From DATLFA01 sp039915945 (GTDB taxonomy: Bacteria > Actinomycetota > Acidimicrobiia > Acidimicrobiales > WLNW01), in contig JBDSMH010000213.1 of assembly GCA_039915945.1 (NCBI GenBank), positions 7,747 through 71,746 on the forward strand: a stretch of DNA of 64,000 nucleotides, in the 5' to 3' direction. A program made the position numbers and the translations under genes. Below the pieces are notes generated by a model. That model was not told the origin of the DNA. It saw only the letters and a program-made list of their open reading frames with translations, and searched no databases. Of the stretch, positions 16,747 through 25,801 are shown piece by piece (the first letter of the stretch is position 1; every line of letters begins with the position of its first letter).

Positions 16747-18783
16747 CTACCCCGGGAGGGGATCGTCGAAGCGCAGCGGCACGCCCGGAGCGGGCTCGGT
16801 CGTCGGGTTCGGCGGCAAGGGCACCGGTGGCAACGGCGGTGGTGCGGGCAGGCTCGACAGTGGGCGGTTCGGCGGGCTGGTGGCCAGCGGCAGCGTCGCC
16901 GTGCCCACAGCCCCGGTGCCGTCGCCGATCGCTATCAGGCGGCTCACTTCGGCGCCGTCGATGGTCTCGTGTTCGAGTAGCGCGCGGGCGACGAGGTCGA
17001 GCGCGTTACGGTGCTCGATCAACAGATCGCGGCAGCGCGTTTCCATGCCGCGCAAGACCTTTTCGACCTCTTCGTCGATGACCCGCGCGGTTTCGTCGGA
17101 GTAGTCCCGGGTGTGCATCAGGTCTTCGCCGAGGAACACCATGCCTTGCGAGCCCCACGCCATGGGTCCGATGCGATCGGACATGCCCCACTCGCGCACC
17201 ATCTTGCGGGCGAGTTCGGTCGCCGACACCAGGTCGTTGTTGGCGCCGGTGGACACGACACCGAAGACGAGCTCTTCGGCCATACGTCCGCCCATGAAAA
17301 CGATGAGGCGCTCTTCGAGGTAGATCTGGTCGTAGCTGTGGCGCTCTTCGGCGGGAAGTTGCTGCGTGACACCGAGCGCCATGCCGATCGGCAGGATCGT
17401 GACCTTGTGGATGGGATCGGCGGTCGGCAAGACAGTGGCGGTCACCGCGTGGCCGGCCTCGTGGTACGCGGTCAGCTGCTTTTCGCGCTCGGACAGCACC
17501 AACGACTCACGGCGCTGGCCCATCATCACGCGGTCGCGGGCTTCGTCGAAGTGGCGCATGCGCACCTGGTCGTCGCCGCCGCGCACGGCGAACAACGCAG
17601 CCTCGTTGACGAGGTTGGAGAGGTCGGCGCCCGACATGCCGGGCGTGCCGCGGGCGACGATCGTGACGTCGACATCGGAGGCGATGCGCTTGCCTTTGGT
17701 GTGGACCTTGAGGATCTCGATGCGGTCGTCGAGCTCGGGCAACGGGACGACTACTTGGCGATCGAAACGTCCGGGGCGCAGCAGCGCCGGGTCGAGGATG
17801 TCGGGCCGGTTGGTGGCCGCCATCATCACGATGCCTTCGGTGGCCTCGAAGCCGTCCATCTCGGACAGCATCTGGTTGAGCGTCTGCTCACGTTCGTCGT
17901 GACCACCGCCGAGGCCGGCGCCCCGCTTGCGTCCGATCGAGTCGATCTCGTCGACGAAGATGATCGCTCGACCGAGCTTGCGGGCGGTGTCGAAGAGGTC
18001 GCGCACGCGTGATGCACCGACGCCCACGAACATTTCCATGAAATCGGAGCCGGTGACCGAGAGGAACGGCACCCCTGCTTCACCCGCGACCGCCCGTGCG
18101 ATCAAGGTCTTGCCGGTGCCGGGAGGGCCGACGAGCAGCACGCCCTTGGGTGTGCGCGCGCCGATCTGCGAGAAGCGATCGGGGAAGCGCAAGAAGTCGA
18201 CGACCTCGCGGACCTCCTGTTTGACGCCGCTGTAGCCGGCGACATCGGCGAACGTCGTCTTGGGGCGTTCGGTGTTGTACGCCTTCGCCTTCGACCGGCC
18301 GATGGACATGATGTTGCCCACTTGACCCTGCGCGCGCCGTTGCATCCAGACGAAGAACCCGATGAGCAAGACGATCGGCAGCAGGTAGGGGATCAAGGTC
18401 CAAAAGACGTTGGCCTGTGGCGTCGAGAACTCGAGCTTGCTCACCTTGGCGAGCAGCAGTGCGCTGTCGTCGTCGGGTAGCGGGATCGGCCCCGTGGTGG
18501 AGAACTTGGTGCCGTCGGTCAACTGACCGGTGATGCGCCCGTTCGTGTTGTCGACCTTGACTTTGTCGACCTTGCCGTCGTTGGCTTGGGCCAACATGGC
18601 CCCGTAGTCGATTTTGTCGCGGTTTTCGCTCGGCGCGGCCAGCGATGCGACGAAGATCGCGATCACGGCGCCCGCAAGGAGCCACCAGAGCCAGCGGGGG
18701 TAGCGGTCACGCGCGGCTCGAGGCGCGCGACCGTCTCCTCGGGGCGGCTGAGGTGGAGGTGGCGGCGGAGGCGGAACTGCCAT
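16747..18783 (-). CDS. ftsH: ATP-dependent zinc metalloprotease FtsH
   Basis: A membrane-bound AAA+ protease that degrades misfolded membrane and regulatory proteins. The start is ATG at 18783, giving a proline-rich leader (MAVPPPPPPPP) and 678 residues. A further in-frame ATG upstream would add an unrelated 20-residue extension. Two membrane helices (about 34-52 and 143-160) bracket an external region. The AAA module has GPPGTGKT at about 230 (Walker A), IIFVDEIDSIGRKRG (Walker B) and the second region of homology RPDILDPALLRPGRFDR. The zinc site is AYHEAGHAVTA, with the third ligand Asp further on. The tail is Pro/Leu-rich and variable. DUF3499 is divergently transcribed. Confidence 0.97.
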   Translation of the reverse strand: MAVPPPPPPPPQPPRGDGRAPRAARDRYPRWLWWLLAGAVIAIFVASLAAPSENRDKIDYGAMLAQANDGKVDKVKVDNTNGRITGQLTDGTKFSTTGPIPLPDDDSALLLAKVSKLEFSTPQANVFWTLIPYLLPIVLLIGFFVWMQRRAQGQVGNIMSIGRSKAKAYNTERPKTTFADVAGYSGVKQEVREVVDFLRFPDRFSQIGARTPKGVLLVGPPGTGKTLIARAVAGEAGVPFLSVTGSDFMEMFVGVGASRVRDLFDTARKLGRAIIFVDEIDSIGRKRGAGLGGGHDEREQTLNQMLSEMDGFEATEGIVMMAATNRPDILDPALLRPGRFDRQVVVPLPELDDRIEILKVHTKGKRIASDVDVTIVARGTPGMSGADLSNLVNEAALFAVRGGDDQVRMRHFDEARDRVMMGQRRESLVLSEREKQLTAYHEAGHAVTATVLPTADPIHKVTILPIGMALGVTQQLPAEERHSYDQIYLEERLIVFMGGRMAEELVFGVVSTGANNDLVSATELARKMVREWGMSDRIGPMAWGSQGMVFLGEDLMHTRDYSDETARVIDEEVEKVLRGMETRCRDLLIEHRNALDLVARALLEHETIDGAEVSRLIAIGDGTGAVGTATLPLATSPPNRPLSSLPAPPPLPPVPLPPNPTTEPAPGVPLRFDDPLPG

Positions 18784-18869
18784 GCACGTATCGTACGGCC
18801 CCTTTGCCCCGTCTGGCTCGCGACTGCCGATCCGCGGCATCACACTTCGCCGCCGCTACGGTGCGATCC

Positions 18870-19115
18870 GTGCACCGTTCATGCGCCCGACCGGGGTGCA
18901 GTTCCCCCTCGGCGACCACGCTGTCGTACGACTACGCATCGCGGACGGTTTGGCTCGAAGATCTGCATCCTGATGCTCATCCGGCCAATCACGACCTCTG
19001 CCCCCGGCACGCGGCGCGGATGAAGCCGCCCAACGGTTGGGAACTGGTCGATCGCCGTCGCGGGGCGCAGGGCGGCGCTGCCGAAGGTCATGGGCGCGTC
19101 CAGCGCGTCGGGTAA
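18870..19115 (+). CDS. DUF3499 family small protein
   Basis: A short gene hidden at the 3' end of a 156-codon open frame whose first half overlaps ftsH and is not coding-like. From GTG at 18870 it encodes 81 residues, beginning MHRSCARPGCSSPSATTLSY and continuing with LCPRHAARMKPPNGWELV. The CARPGC pair, TTLSYDYASRTVWL and the Cys/His of DLCPRHAxR match DUF3499, an actinobacterial family, and suggest one zinc site. An in-frame GTG at 18861 is an alternative start. TACGGT at 18858-18863 could be the -10 of a nearly leaderless promoter. It overlaps the following CPBP gene by 26 bases. Function unknown. In other actinobacteria this family lies near manB and whiB, which fits the setting. Confidence 0.78.
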   Translation: MHRSCARPGCSSPSATTLSYDYASRTVWLEDLHPDAHPANHDLCPRHAARMKPPNGWELVDRRRGAQGGAAEGHGRVQRVG

Positions 19116-19860
19116 AAGCTGGGGCCTGGCCGACGCCCTCGTCGGCCTGGTGGTGTCCATACTCCTTGCCGGCCTGGTCGGGGGCGTGGTCATCAACGCT
19201 CGCGGCGACTACACCGGCAAATGGAGCGAGCACGGGGCCGCCGCCGGCCGCATCGCCGCCCAGGTCGCCACCGATGGCACCCTGACGGCGCCCAACCTGA
19301 CCCCCCTGTGGCTCATCACGTTGCTGCAGGTGCCGTTGTGGATCGGGATGCTCGGGGCCGTCCTCTACGCGGCGAACAAGGGCCGTGGCGTCGTCGCCGA
19401 TTTCGGCCTGCGGATGGAATGGCGCGACATCCCGCTCGGCCTCGTCGTGGGCTTCCTCGCCCAGGTCGTCGTGATCCCGCTCGTGTATTGGCCACTGCTG
19501 CGCCTGCTGGGCAACCCCGACGTTTCCGCCGATGCCCGATCGCTCACGGACCGGGCTCATGGCATCGGTGTCGTGTTGCTGGTGTTGCTGACGGTGATCG
19601 GGGCGCCGGTCGTCGAGGAGCTCTTCTTCCGCGGGCTGCTGTTGCGCTCGCTCGAGCGGCGGCTGCAACCGGTGCTCGCCGTCGGGGCCGCCTCGGTGCT
19701 CTTCTCGCTGGCGCACTTCCAGGTGCTCCAGTTCCTCGCGCTCGTGATTTTCGGGGCTATGGCGGGCACGCTGGCCCACCGATCACAACGGCTCGGCCCC
19801 GCAATCTGGGCCCACGTGGCCTTCAACGCCACGACCGTCGTTGTGTTGCTGGTCAGCTGA
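19090..19860 (+). CDS. CPBP family intramembrane metalloprotease
   Basis: A 256-residue polytopic membrane protein of the CAAX-protease/bacteriocin-processing (CPBP, Abi) family. The three family motifs are present in order: GAPVVEELFFRGLLLRSL (the Glu-Glu-x-x-x-Arg motif, about 177-190), SVLFSLAHFQVL (F-x-x-x-H, about 205) and AHVAFNATT (H-x-x-x-N, about 242). These residues would bind the metal within the membrane. About seven hydrophobic stretches are visible. The substrate is unknown. Bacterial members may process peptides or act in maturation of surface proteins. The start ATG at 19090 lies within the DUF3499 gene, suggesting coupled translation. Confidence 0.9.
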   Translation: MGASSASGKSWGLADALVGLVVSILLAGLVGGVVINARGDYTGKWSEHGAAAGRIAAQVATDGTLTAPNLTPLWLITLLQVPLWIGMLGAVLYAANKGRGVVADFGLRMEWRDIPLGLVVGFLAQVVVIPLVYWPLLRLLGNPDVSADARSLTDRAHGIGVVLLVLLTVIGAPVVEELFFRGLLLRSLERRLQPVLAVGAASVLFSLAHFQVLQFLALVIFGAMAGTLAHRSQRLGPAIWAHVAFNATTVVVLLVS

Positions 19861-19996
19861 TTCGGCGGTGACCCGAGCCGCGAGGCGGGCGAATTCCTCA
19901 ACCGTCGGCGGCCTTGGCCGATGGGTTCGTGCGTCGGGCGGCGCGTGGGCGAGTCGATCGTTGGTGGTCGGGTGCCCGTGATCGAAAAGGGGCCAC

Positions 19997-20194
19997 GTGG
20001 ATACCTGCGAGCGATGCGGTGGAAGTCTTGTCGTCATCACGATCAACGTTGCGGAGGGCACTCGGACGTTGCAATCGTGTTCGAAGTGTGATCGACGCAG
20101 TTGGCGAGCCGACGGCGAGCCGGTAAAGCTCGACGGCGTTCTCGCCGATCTCTCTGACGACGCAGCCAAGCGGGCCGAGGCGATGCGCCGCTGA
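19997..20194 (+). CDS. Small zinc-ribbon protein
   Basis: A 65-residue protein starting at GTG 19997. It has two Cys-x-x-Cys knuckles, DTCERCGG at residues 2-9 and LQSCSKCDRR at about 25-34, separated by a short beta hairpin (SLVVITINVAEGTR), the layout of a zinc ribbon. The rest is charged (DLSDDAAKRAEAMRR). It could bind nucleic acid or protein. No function is claimed. Coding is supported by the paired cysteines and by its placement in an otherwise gene-free gap between the CPBP gene and the large membrane protein, 80 bases before the latter. Confidence 0.72.
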   Translation: MDTCERCGGSLVVITINVAEGTRTLQSCSKCDRRSWRADGEPVKLDGVLADLSDDAAKRAEAMRR

Positions 20195-20274
20195 TTCTCG
20201 CTCGCCGAGTCAGGCACCTCGGGCTCGACAAAGCTTTCTAGGGTGCGCCCACGGCGGCGAGCCAACCTGCAACG

Positions 20275-23151
20275 ATGGACGGCGCAATGGAAGCCCCCAC
20301 CTCGACCGAAGACAGCGCCGTTGGATGTGCCGCACCCGCGAACGGGCGGGTGGTCGCGACGATCGTCGACGATCCGGCGCCACCGACGCGCCCGGTCGGT
20401 CATTCGACCGCCGATGTCGCCCCTTCCAGTGCGCCCTTCTCCGATGACGGCGAGGACGTCGACTGGGACGCTCCGGTCTGGATCGATCGCATCTGGGATC
20501 GCTTCACTGCGCTCGGCTGGCAGCGCATCATCACCTTCCTCACCGTCGCGGCCGCCACCCTGTTGATCATGTCGGTGTTGCATCCCGGCTTGATGCTGCG
20601 CAACACCACGCCTACCGGTGGCGACATGGGGGCCCATGTGTGGGGCCCCGCGTATCTCCGCGATCACCTGCTGACCAAGGGTCGTCTCTCGGGTTGGGCA
20701 CCCGACTGGTACGACGGGTTCCCGGCGTTCCAGTTCTACATGGTGTTGCCATCGCTGTTGATCGTGCTGCTCAACATCGGGCTCGATCCGATCCCCGCCG
20801 CGTTGATGGTGGGCGCCATGGCGATCGCGGTGCATCGTGCATACCGCGAGCCGCGCTTGTACCCCTACCGGCGCTGGGTCGTCACCACGGCGTGCATCGT
20901 CACCCCGCTCGTCGTCGGCTTGCCCTACGGCGTGGCGTTCAAGATCGTTGCGGCGCTCGGTGTGATGACGATGCCGTTGTCCGCCTATTTGCTCGGCCGC
21001 TTCTCCAACATGCCGTTCCCCGTGCCGGCGATGTTGTCGGTGGCCATGCTGCCGTTCGTCTTCGATCGTTCGTTCAACATCTTGGGCGGCAACATCGCGT
21101 CGACGATGGCGGGCGAGTTCGCATTTTCACTGTCACTCTCGCTGTCGCTCGTCTATCTCGGGCTCATGTACCGCGCGCTCGAGACCGGCAAGTCGCGCGG
21201 TTGGGCCGCGGCGATCTTCGCCGCGTGTGCGCTGTGCCATTTGCTCGTGGCATTCGTCGTGATCGGCGTGACGCTGATCATGTTCCTCGTGCGTGTCGGG
21301 CGCACACAGCTCAAGACCCTGTTGCTCGTCGGCTCGGTCGGTGGCGCGCTCAGCGCGTTCTGGGTCCTGCCGTTCTTCGCCAAACGCACCTATGTCAACG
21401 ACATGGGTTGGGTGAAGATAAAGACGTACGCCAACTCGTTGCTGTGGCGCAATTTCCCCGAAACCGAGAATGTGCTCAAAGACTCACCGCCCTTCCGGTT
21501 GGTGTTCGCGCTCGCGGTGGTCGGCGTCATACTGTCGATCGTGCGCCGCAACCGCATGGGCGTCGTATTGGCGCTGAGCGCGGCCGGTGTCGCCGCGGCG
21601 TTCTGCCTCCTGCCCGAAGGACGGTTGTGGAACGGCCGCATCCTGCCGCCGTACTACCTGTTCGTCTACCTCCTCGCCGCGGTGGGCGTCGGCGAGGCCG
21701 CCCGCACGCTCGCCGACATGTTGCGGGCCCCCGAGCTCAAGGTCTTCGTGCGCAATGGCGCGCCGCTCGTCGCGTTCATGTCGATGTGGCTGGTTTTCGG
21801 CCCTTCGCTGCGCGCGTTGCCGGGCGGTTACGTCGATGACGCCGGCGTCTATCACTGGCCCAAAAAGCTGTCGCTCATCACGACCCGCGACACCAGCTTC
21901 CTCCAAGGTTGGGCCGAGTGGAACTGGCGGGGCTACGAAGCGCGCACGCCCCGAGACAAGTTCGGCGGCTATCCCGAGTACTACGCCATCAACCAGATGA
22001 TGCGCTCGGTCGGCGAGCAACACGGTTGTGGCCGCGCGATGTGGGAGTACGACGGCGGGCAAGAGGCCTACGGCACCACGATGGCGATGATGCTGCTGCC
22101 GCATTGGACCGACGGCTGTATCCCCTCGCAAGAAGGCCTCTACTTCGAAGCGTCGTCCACCACCGCGTTCCACTTCCTGAACCAATCGGCGCTTTCCGTC
22201 GGCCCGTCGCGGGCGCAGAGCCACATCACGTATCCCAACTTCGACGTCGACCTCGGCATCAAGCAGCTGCAGTTGATGGGCGTGCGCTACTACATGGCGT
22301 CGAGCCCCGAAGCGGTGCGGCAGGCAAGCCTCAATCCCGACCTCACCGAAGTCACCATCGGCGCGGCCGGCCCGTGGCATGTGTTCATGGTCGCCGGCAG
22401 CGACATGGTGCAACCGCTGTCGTTCGAGCCCGTCGTCTACACCAACGTCACCGAACACCAGAACGGTGACCCGAGCAAGGGGTCGAGCGGCTGGTTGCAG
22501 CCGGCAGTCCAGTTCTTCAACAACCCCGATGAATGGAACGTGTTGCGCGCCGCGTCGGGGCCACAAGAGTGGACGCGCTGGGCCGCGTGCCTTCCCACCG
22601 ACGAGGTCGGGGTGATCGCGCCGACCGACACCGACCCGAGTTGTGCTCCGCCGCAGACGCCGCTGCCTCAGATACAAGTGAGCAACATCAATTGGGACGA
22701 TGACGAAGTCGTCTTCGACGTCGACCAAATCGGTGTGCCGGTATTGGTCAAGGTCTCGTATTTCCCGAACTGGAAGGTCTCCGGCGGTGAAGGCCCCTAT
22801 CGCGTCACGCCGAATCTCATGGTCGTCATCCCGACGAGCAACCACGTGCGCCTGCACTACGGCTACGTCGGCATCGACTACGTCGCCAATCTGCTGACAT
22901 TGCTCGGCATCGTCGCGCTCTTCTTGTTGTTCCGGGCCAAAGTCGAAGCCGAGCGCCGCCCCTTGTGGGATCCCATCGGTCGGGCCTGCCGGCGCCGCCC
23001 GAAGCCGCTCGTACTAGACCCAGAGAGCGAACTGATGGCGTCGGCGCCGTTCGTGTATCCGAACGGGGCCGTCGTCTTTGCCGACGAACCCGTCGACCCG
23101 CCCAACGAAATCGTCGAGGACGTCGGTTCGACCGACACCCTGCGGGAGTGA
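20275..23151 (+). CDS. Large polytopic membrane protein, PTPS-related family, GT-C-like
   Basis: A 958-residue inner-membrane protein. The N-terminal 80 residues are soluble and acidic. Membrane segments then run from about residue 85 to 510, followed by a large probably external domain and one last membrane helix (about 862-885, YVANLLTLLGIVALFLLF) with a cytosolic tail. After the first helix it reads MLRNTTPTGGDMGAHVWGPA, then LSGWAPDWYDGFPAFQFYMVLP, the signature of the group labelled 6-pyruvoyl-tetrahydropterin-synthase-related membrane proteins. The acidic residue after the first helix (GGDMGAH) resembles GT-C glycosyltransferases using polyprenyl-phosphate sugars. Its overlap with the GtrA-GT2 gene, which would make such donors, supports that idea (inference). 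Confidence 0.82.
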   Translation: MDGAMEAPTSTEDSAVGCAAPANGRVVATIVDDPAPPTRPVGHSTADVAPSSAPFSDDGEDVDWDAPVWIDRIWDRFTALGWQRIITFLTVAAATLLIMSVLHPGLMLRNTTPTGGDMGAHVWGPAYLRDHLLTKGRLSGWAPDWYDGFPAFQFYMVLPSLLIVLLNIGLDPIPAALMVGAMAIAVHRAYREPRLYPYRRWVVTTACIVTPLVVGLPYGVAFKIVAALGVMTMPLSAYLLGRFSNMPFPVPAMLSVAMLPFVFDRSFNILGGNIASTMAGEFAFSLSLSLSLVYLGLMYRALETGKSRGWAAAIFAACALCHLLVAFVVIGVTLIMFLVRVGRTQLKTLLLVGSVGGALSAFWVLPFFAKRTYVNDMGWVKIKTYANSLLWRNFPETENVLKDSPPFRLVFALAVVGVILSIVRRNRMGVVLALSAAGVAAAFCLLPEGRLWNGRILPPYYLFVYLLAAVGVGEAARTLADMLRAPELKVFVRNGAPLVAFMSMWLVFGPSLRALPGGYVDDAGVYHWPKKLSLITTRDTSFLQGWAEWNWRGYEARTPRDKFGGYPEYYAINQMMRSVGEQHGCGRAMWEYDGGQEAYGTTMAMMLLPHWTDGCIPSQEGLYFEASSTTAFHFLNQSALSVGPSRAQSHITYPNFDVDLGIKQLQLMGVRYYMASSPEAVRQASLNPDLTEVTIGAAGPWHVFMVAGSDMVQPLSFEPVVYTNVTEHQNGDPSKGSSGWLQPAVQFFNNPDEWNVLRAASGPQEWTRWAACLPTDEVGVIAPTDTDPSCAPPQTPLPQIQVSNINWDDDEVVFDVDQIGVPVLVKVSYFPNWKVSGGEGPYRVTPNLMVVIPTSNHVRLHYGYVGIDYVANLLTLLGIVALFLLFRAKVEAERRPLWDPIGRACRRRPKPLVLDPESELMASAPFVYPNGAVVFADEPVDPPNEIVEDVGSTDTLRE

Positions 23152-24335
23152 GACAACGCATTCGCCGATATGCCGCGGTCGGCGTCGTCGCCACCGTGGT
23201 CGACGTGGCGGTTTTCCTGATCGCGCACGCGGCCTTCGATCAGCTGGTCGGCGCCGACGTTCTCGCCCTCGCCGTCGCGGCGATGACATCCGCAATGCTG
23301 CACCGGTGGGTGACACTGCGCAACGATCCCTACGTGCGCTGGGTTCAGCGCCTGCAACTCTTCGTTCCCGTCGTGATCGTCGCCGGCGCGGTGGACGTGT
23401 TGATGTTGCTGGTGTTCGCGCGGCTGGGGCACTCCGTGTTCTGGCCCAAGGTGGGGGCCGTTGCGCTGGCCGCCATCGTGCGCGTGGGCGCCCATCGTTC
23501 GCTGTTGTTCCGCGTGGTGCGCAGGGAGCAGGACGCGCCGTCGAATCGTCCCGCCGCCCCGGGCGCCGTACGGCTCTCGGTGGTCGTGCCCGCGTATCAC
23601 GAAGAGGGCCGCATCGGCCCGACGATCGAGCGCCTGCGCCACGACCTCGCGACGGTGCAAAGCGACGGTGGCGTCGAGATCGTGGCGGTCGACGACGGCT
23701 CCGCTGACGACACGGCGACGCAAGCGCGCGCCGCCGGCGCCGACGTCGTGCTCGTCCAGCCGAAGAACCGGGGCAAGGGCGCCGCTGTGCGCGCGGGTGT
23801 GCTGGTCGCATCGGGCCGCACCGTGGTGTTCACCGACGCCGATCTCGCGTATGCACCCGCGCAGATCATCACCCTTCTGGATCAGATCGAAAGCGGATGG
23901 GATGTCGTGGTGGGCAATCGCCGCCACGTCGCCACGTCCACGTTGGTGCGGGCCCGGCGCATTCGCGAGATCGGGGGGCGGCTCGTCAACCTGGCCACGC
24001 ACGCGCTGTTGCTCGGTCAGTACCGGGACACGCAATGTGGCTTGAAGGCATTTCGGTCGGATGTGGCCCGTCTGGTCTTCTCGGCGTCGCAAATCGATGG
24101 CTTTGCATTCGATGTCGAGATCTTTCATCTCATCGAGCGTCATCGGTTGTCACTTGCGGAAGTGCCCGTCACCGTTGAAAACTCCGAGCGATCAACCGTG
24201 AAGATCGTGCGCGACGGTCTGCGGCTCGTCGTCGATATCGTGCGGGTGCGGTGGTGGGCTCGTGAAGGCCGTTACTTCAGTGATGCGAGCGAGTTGCCTC
24301 CCCGCGGCGCGAGCGCGACCAATCTCACCCGTTAA
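23148..24335 (+). CDS. GtrA-like membrane domain fused to a DPM1/ALG5-type GT2 glycosyltransferase
   Basis: The start is GTG at 23148, overlapping the previous TGA as GTGA. This gives 395 residues. A longer frame to 22965 would run inside the upstream gene. Residues 1-125 are a GtrA-like four-helix module (RYAAVGVVATVVDVAVFLIA is typical). From about 140 there is a GT2 domain: RLSVVVPAYHEEGRIGPTIE, VAVDDGSADDT, QPKNRGKGAAVRAG and the metal-binding VVFTDADLAYAP. TQCGLKAFRSDVA and FAFDVEIFHLIERH are ALG5/DPM1-like. The probable product is a polyprenyl-phosphate hexose, flipped by the GtrA part. Order of domains (GtrA first) is less usual. The neighbour at 20275 may be the user. Confidence 0.87.
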   Translation: MRQRIRRYAAVGVVATVVDVAVFLIAHAAFDQLVGADVLALAVAAMTSAMLHRWVTLRNDPYVRWVQRLQLFVPVVIVAGAVDVLMLLVFARLGHSVFWPKVGAVALAAIVRVGAHRSLLFRVVRREQDAPSNRPAAPGAVRLSVVVPAYHEEGRIGPTIERLRHDLATVQSDGGVEIVAVDDGSADDTATQARAAGADVVLVQPKNRGKGAAVRAGVLVASGRTVVFTDADLAYAPAQIITLLDQIESGWDVVVGNRRHVATSTLVRARRIREIGGRLVNLATHALLLGQYRDTQCGLKAFRSDVARLVFSASQIDGFAFDVEIFHLIERHRLSLAEVPVTVENSERSTVKIVRDGLRLVVDIVRVRWWAREGRYFSDASELPPRGASATNLTR

Positions 24336-24366
24336 TTTGCCCGCGGGCCCGTAGGAGCAACAACTG

Positions 24367-25728
24367 ATGCCATCGTTCGACCAAGTATTCAAGGCGTATG
24401 ACATTCGGGGCACCGTCCCCGAACAGCTGGACGCATCGATGTGTCGGGCCATCGGTGGAGCGTTCGCGGCATTCGCACGCGAATCCGATCCGAATGTCGA
24501 TCGCATCTTGCTGTCGCGCGACATGCGGCCCTCCGGCCTCGACTTGTCCCACGCGTTCGCCGAAGGCGCGATGACCCAAGGCGTCGACGTGACCTACTTG
24601 GGTCTGACGTCGACCGACATGTTGTACTACGCGTCCGGCAAGCTCAACGCGCCCGGTGCGGTGTTCACCGCGTCGCACAATCCCGCGCAGTACAACGGCA
24701 TCAAGCTCTGCCTCGCCGGCGCCAAGCCCATCGGCGAAGAGTCGGGGTTGTTGCGCATCAAAGAGCTCGCGGCAAGTGGCCAGTTGCGCGACGTCGAGGG
24801 CAACGCGCGTGGACACGGTTCGTCGCTCGAACTGCTCGAGGACTTTGCCGATCACGTGCGCTCGTTCATCGATGTGGGTGCGTTGCGCCCTCTCAAGGTC
24901 GTGGCCGACACCGCCAACGGCATGGGCGGCATGGTGGTGCCCGCGGTCTTCCGCGGCCTGCCCTTACAGCTGGAGGTCTTGTTCGAAGATCTGGACGGCA
25001 CGTTCCCCAACCATCCCGCCGATCCGATCCAACCCGAGAATCTCAAGGACCTCATGGCGCGGGTGCTCGACACGGGCGCGGACATCGGTCTTGCATTCGA
25101 CGGCGACGCGGACCGCGTGTTCCTCGTCGACGAGCAGGCCCGTCCGGTTTCCGGTTCGTTGACGACGGCGTTGGTGGCTACGAGCGTGCTCGACAAGTAC
25201 CCGGGCTCGACGATCATCCACAATCTCATCTGTTCCAAGGCGGTGCCCGAGACGATCCGCGAGCACGGCGGTACGCCGGTGCGCACACGCGTCGGCCATT
25301 CGTTCATCAAACAGGTCATGGCCGAGACCGGTGCGGCATTCGGCGGCGAGCACTCGGGGCACTACTACTTCCGCGACAACTTCCGCGCCGACTCCGGCCT
25401 CATCGCTGCGCTCATCGTGCTCGAAGCCATGAGCCGCTCCGGCAAGTCGCTCTCCGAGTTGTTGCGACCGCTCGATCGCTACGCCGCGTCGGGCGAGATC
25501 AACTTCCGCGTGAGCGACGCGTCTGCCGTCATCGAGCACGTGTCGTCGGTTTTCGAGAGCAACGACCAAGACCGCCTCGACGGCCTCACCGTCGACTGTG
25601 GCGATTGGTGGTTCAACCTCCGGGCCTCCAACACCGAGCCGTTGTTGCGGCTCAACCTCGAGGCGGCGAACCCCGAGTCACGCGACGCGCACGTCGCCGA
25701 GCTGCGCCAGCTGATCAACCCCAGCTGA
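24367..25728 (+). CDS. manB: Phosphomannomutase/phosphoglucomutase
   Basis: Interconverts hexose 6-phosphate and 1-phosphate, feeding GDP-mannose and hence the glycan genes upstream. The 453 residues have the four alpha-D-phosphohexomutase domains. VFTASHNPAQYNGIK at about 99-113 has the phosphoserine loop, GLAFDGDADRVFLVDE at about 240 is the Mg loop, GGEHSGHYYFRDNFRADSG is the sugar-binding loop, and RASNTEPLLRLNLEA near the C-terminus binds phosphate. The N-terminus (FKAYDIRGTVPEQLD) is classic. The following genes are a Trm112 protein and a sugar-phosphate isomerase, the same order as in other actinobacteria. Specificity between mannose and glucose is not readable. Confidence 0.95.
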   Translation: MPSFDQVFKAYDIRGTVPEQLDASMCRAIGGAFAAFARESDPNVDRILLSRDMRPSGLDLSHAFAEGAMTQGVDVTYLGLTSTDMLYYASGKLNAPGAVFTASHNPAQYNGIKLCLAGAKPIGEESGLLRIKELAASGQLRDVEGNARGHGSSLELLEDFADHVRSFIDVGALRPLKVVADTANGMGGMVVPAVFRGLPLQLEVLFEDLDGTFPNHPADPIQPENLKDLMARVLDTGADIGLAFDGDADRVFLVDEQARPVSGSLTTALVATSVLDKYPGSTIIHNLICSKAVPETIREHGGTPVRTRVGHSFIKQVMAETGAAFGGEHSGHYYFRDNFRADSGLIAALIVLEAMSRSGKSLSELLRPLDRYAASGEINFRVSDASAVIEHVSSVFESNDQDRLDGLTVDCGDWWFNLRASNTEPLLRLNLEAANPESRDAHVAELRQLINPS

Positions 25729-25769
25729 CACGACCTTGGCTGACACGACCTTGGCCGAGGGCGTATAAG
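25725..25769 (+). promoter_or_regulatory. 15-bp tandem duplication and candidate promoter before Trm112 gene
   Basis: CTGACACGACCTTGG is repeated exactly at 25725-25739 and 25740-25754. Copy 1 holds the manB stop and copy 2 repeats it in frame. CTGACA (25740-25745) in copy 2 and TATAAG (25764-25769) are 18 bases apart and resemble a housekeeping promoter, giving a leader of about 25 bases before the GTG at 25802. The AGGAG at 25791-25795 is the ribosome site. Confidence 0.5.
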
Positions 25770-25801
25770 ATCGGCCTCCGCATCGACCCCAGGAGTTGGC
25801 G

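Noticed and set aside
18645..18869. The first 75 codons of the plus-strand frame containing DUF3499
   Set aside because: They overlap the ftsH N-terminus and show no family similarity; only the last 81 codons are taken as a gene.
19783..20835. A 350-codon minus-strand frame over the zinc-ribbon gene
   Set aside because: It is Arg/His-rich without motifs and overlaps the start of the large membrane protein; the plus-strand zinc-ribbon gene has paired Cys-x-x-Cys knuckles.
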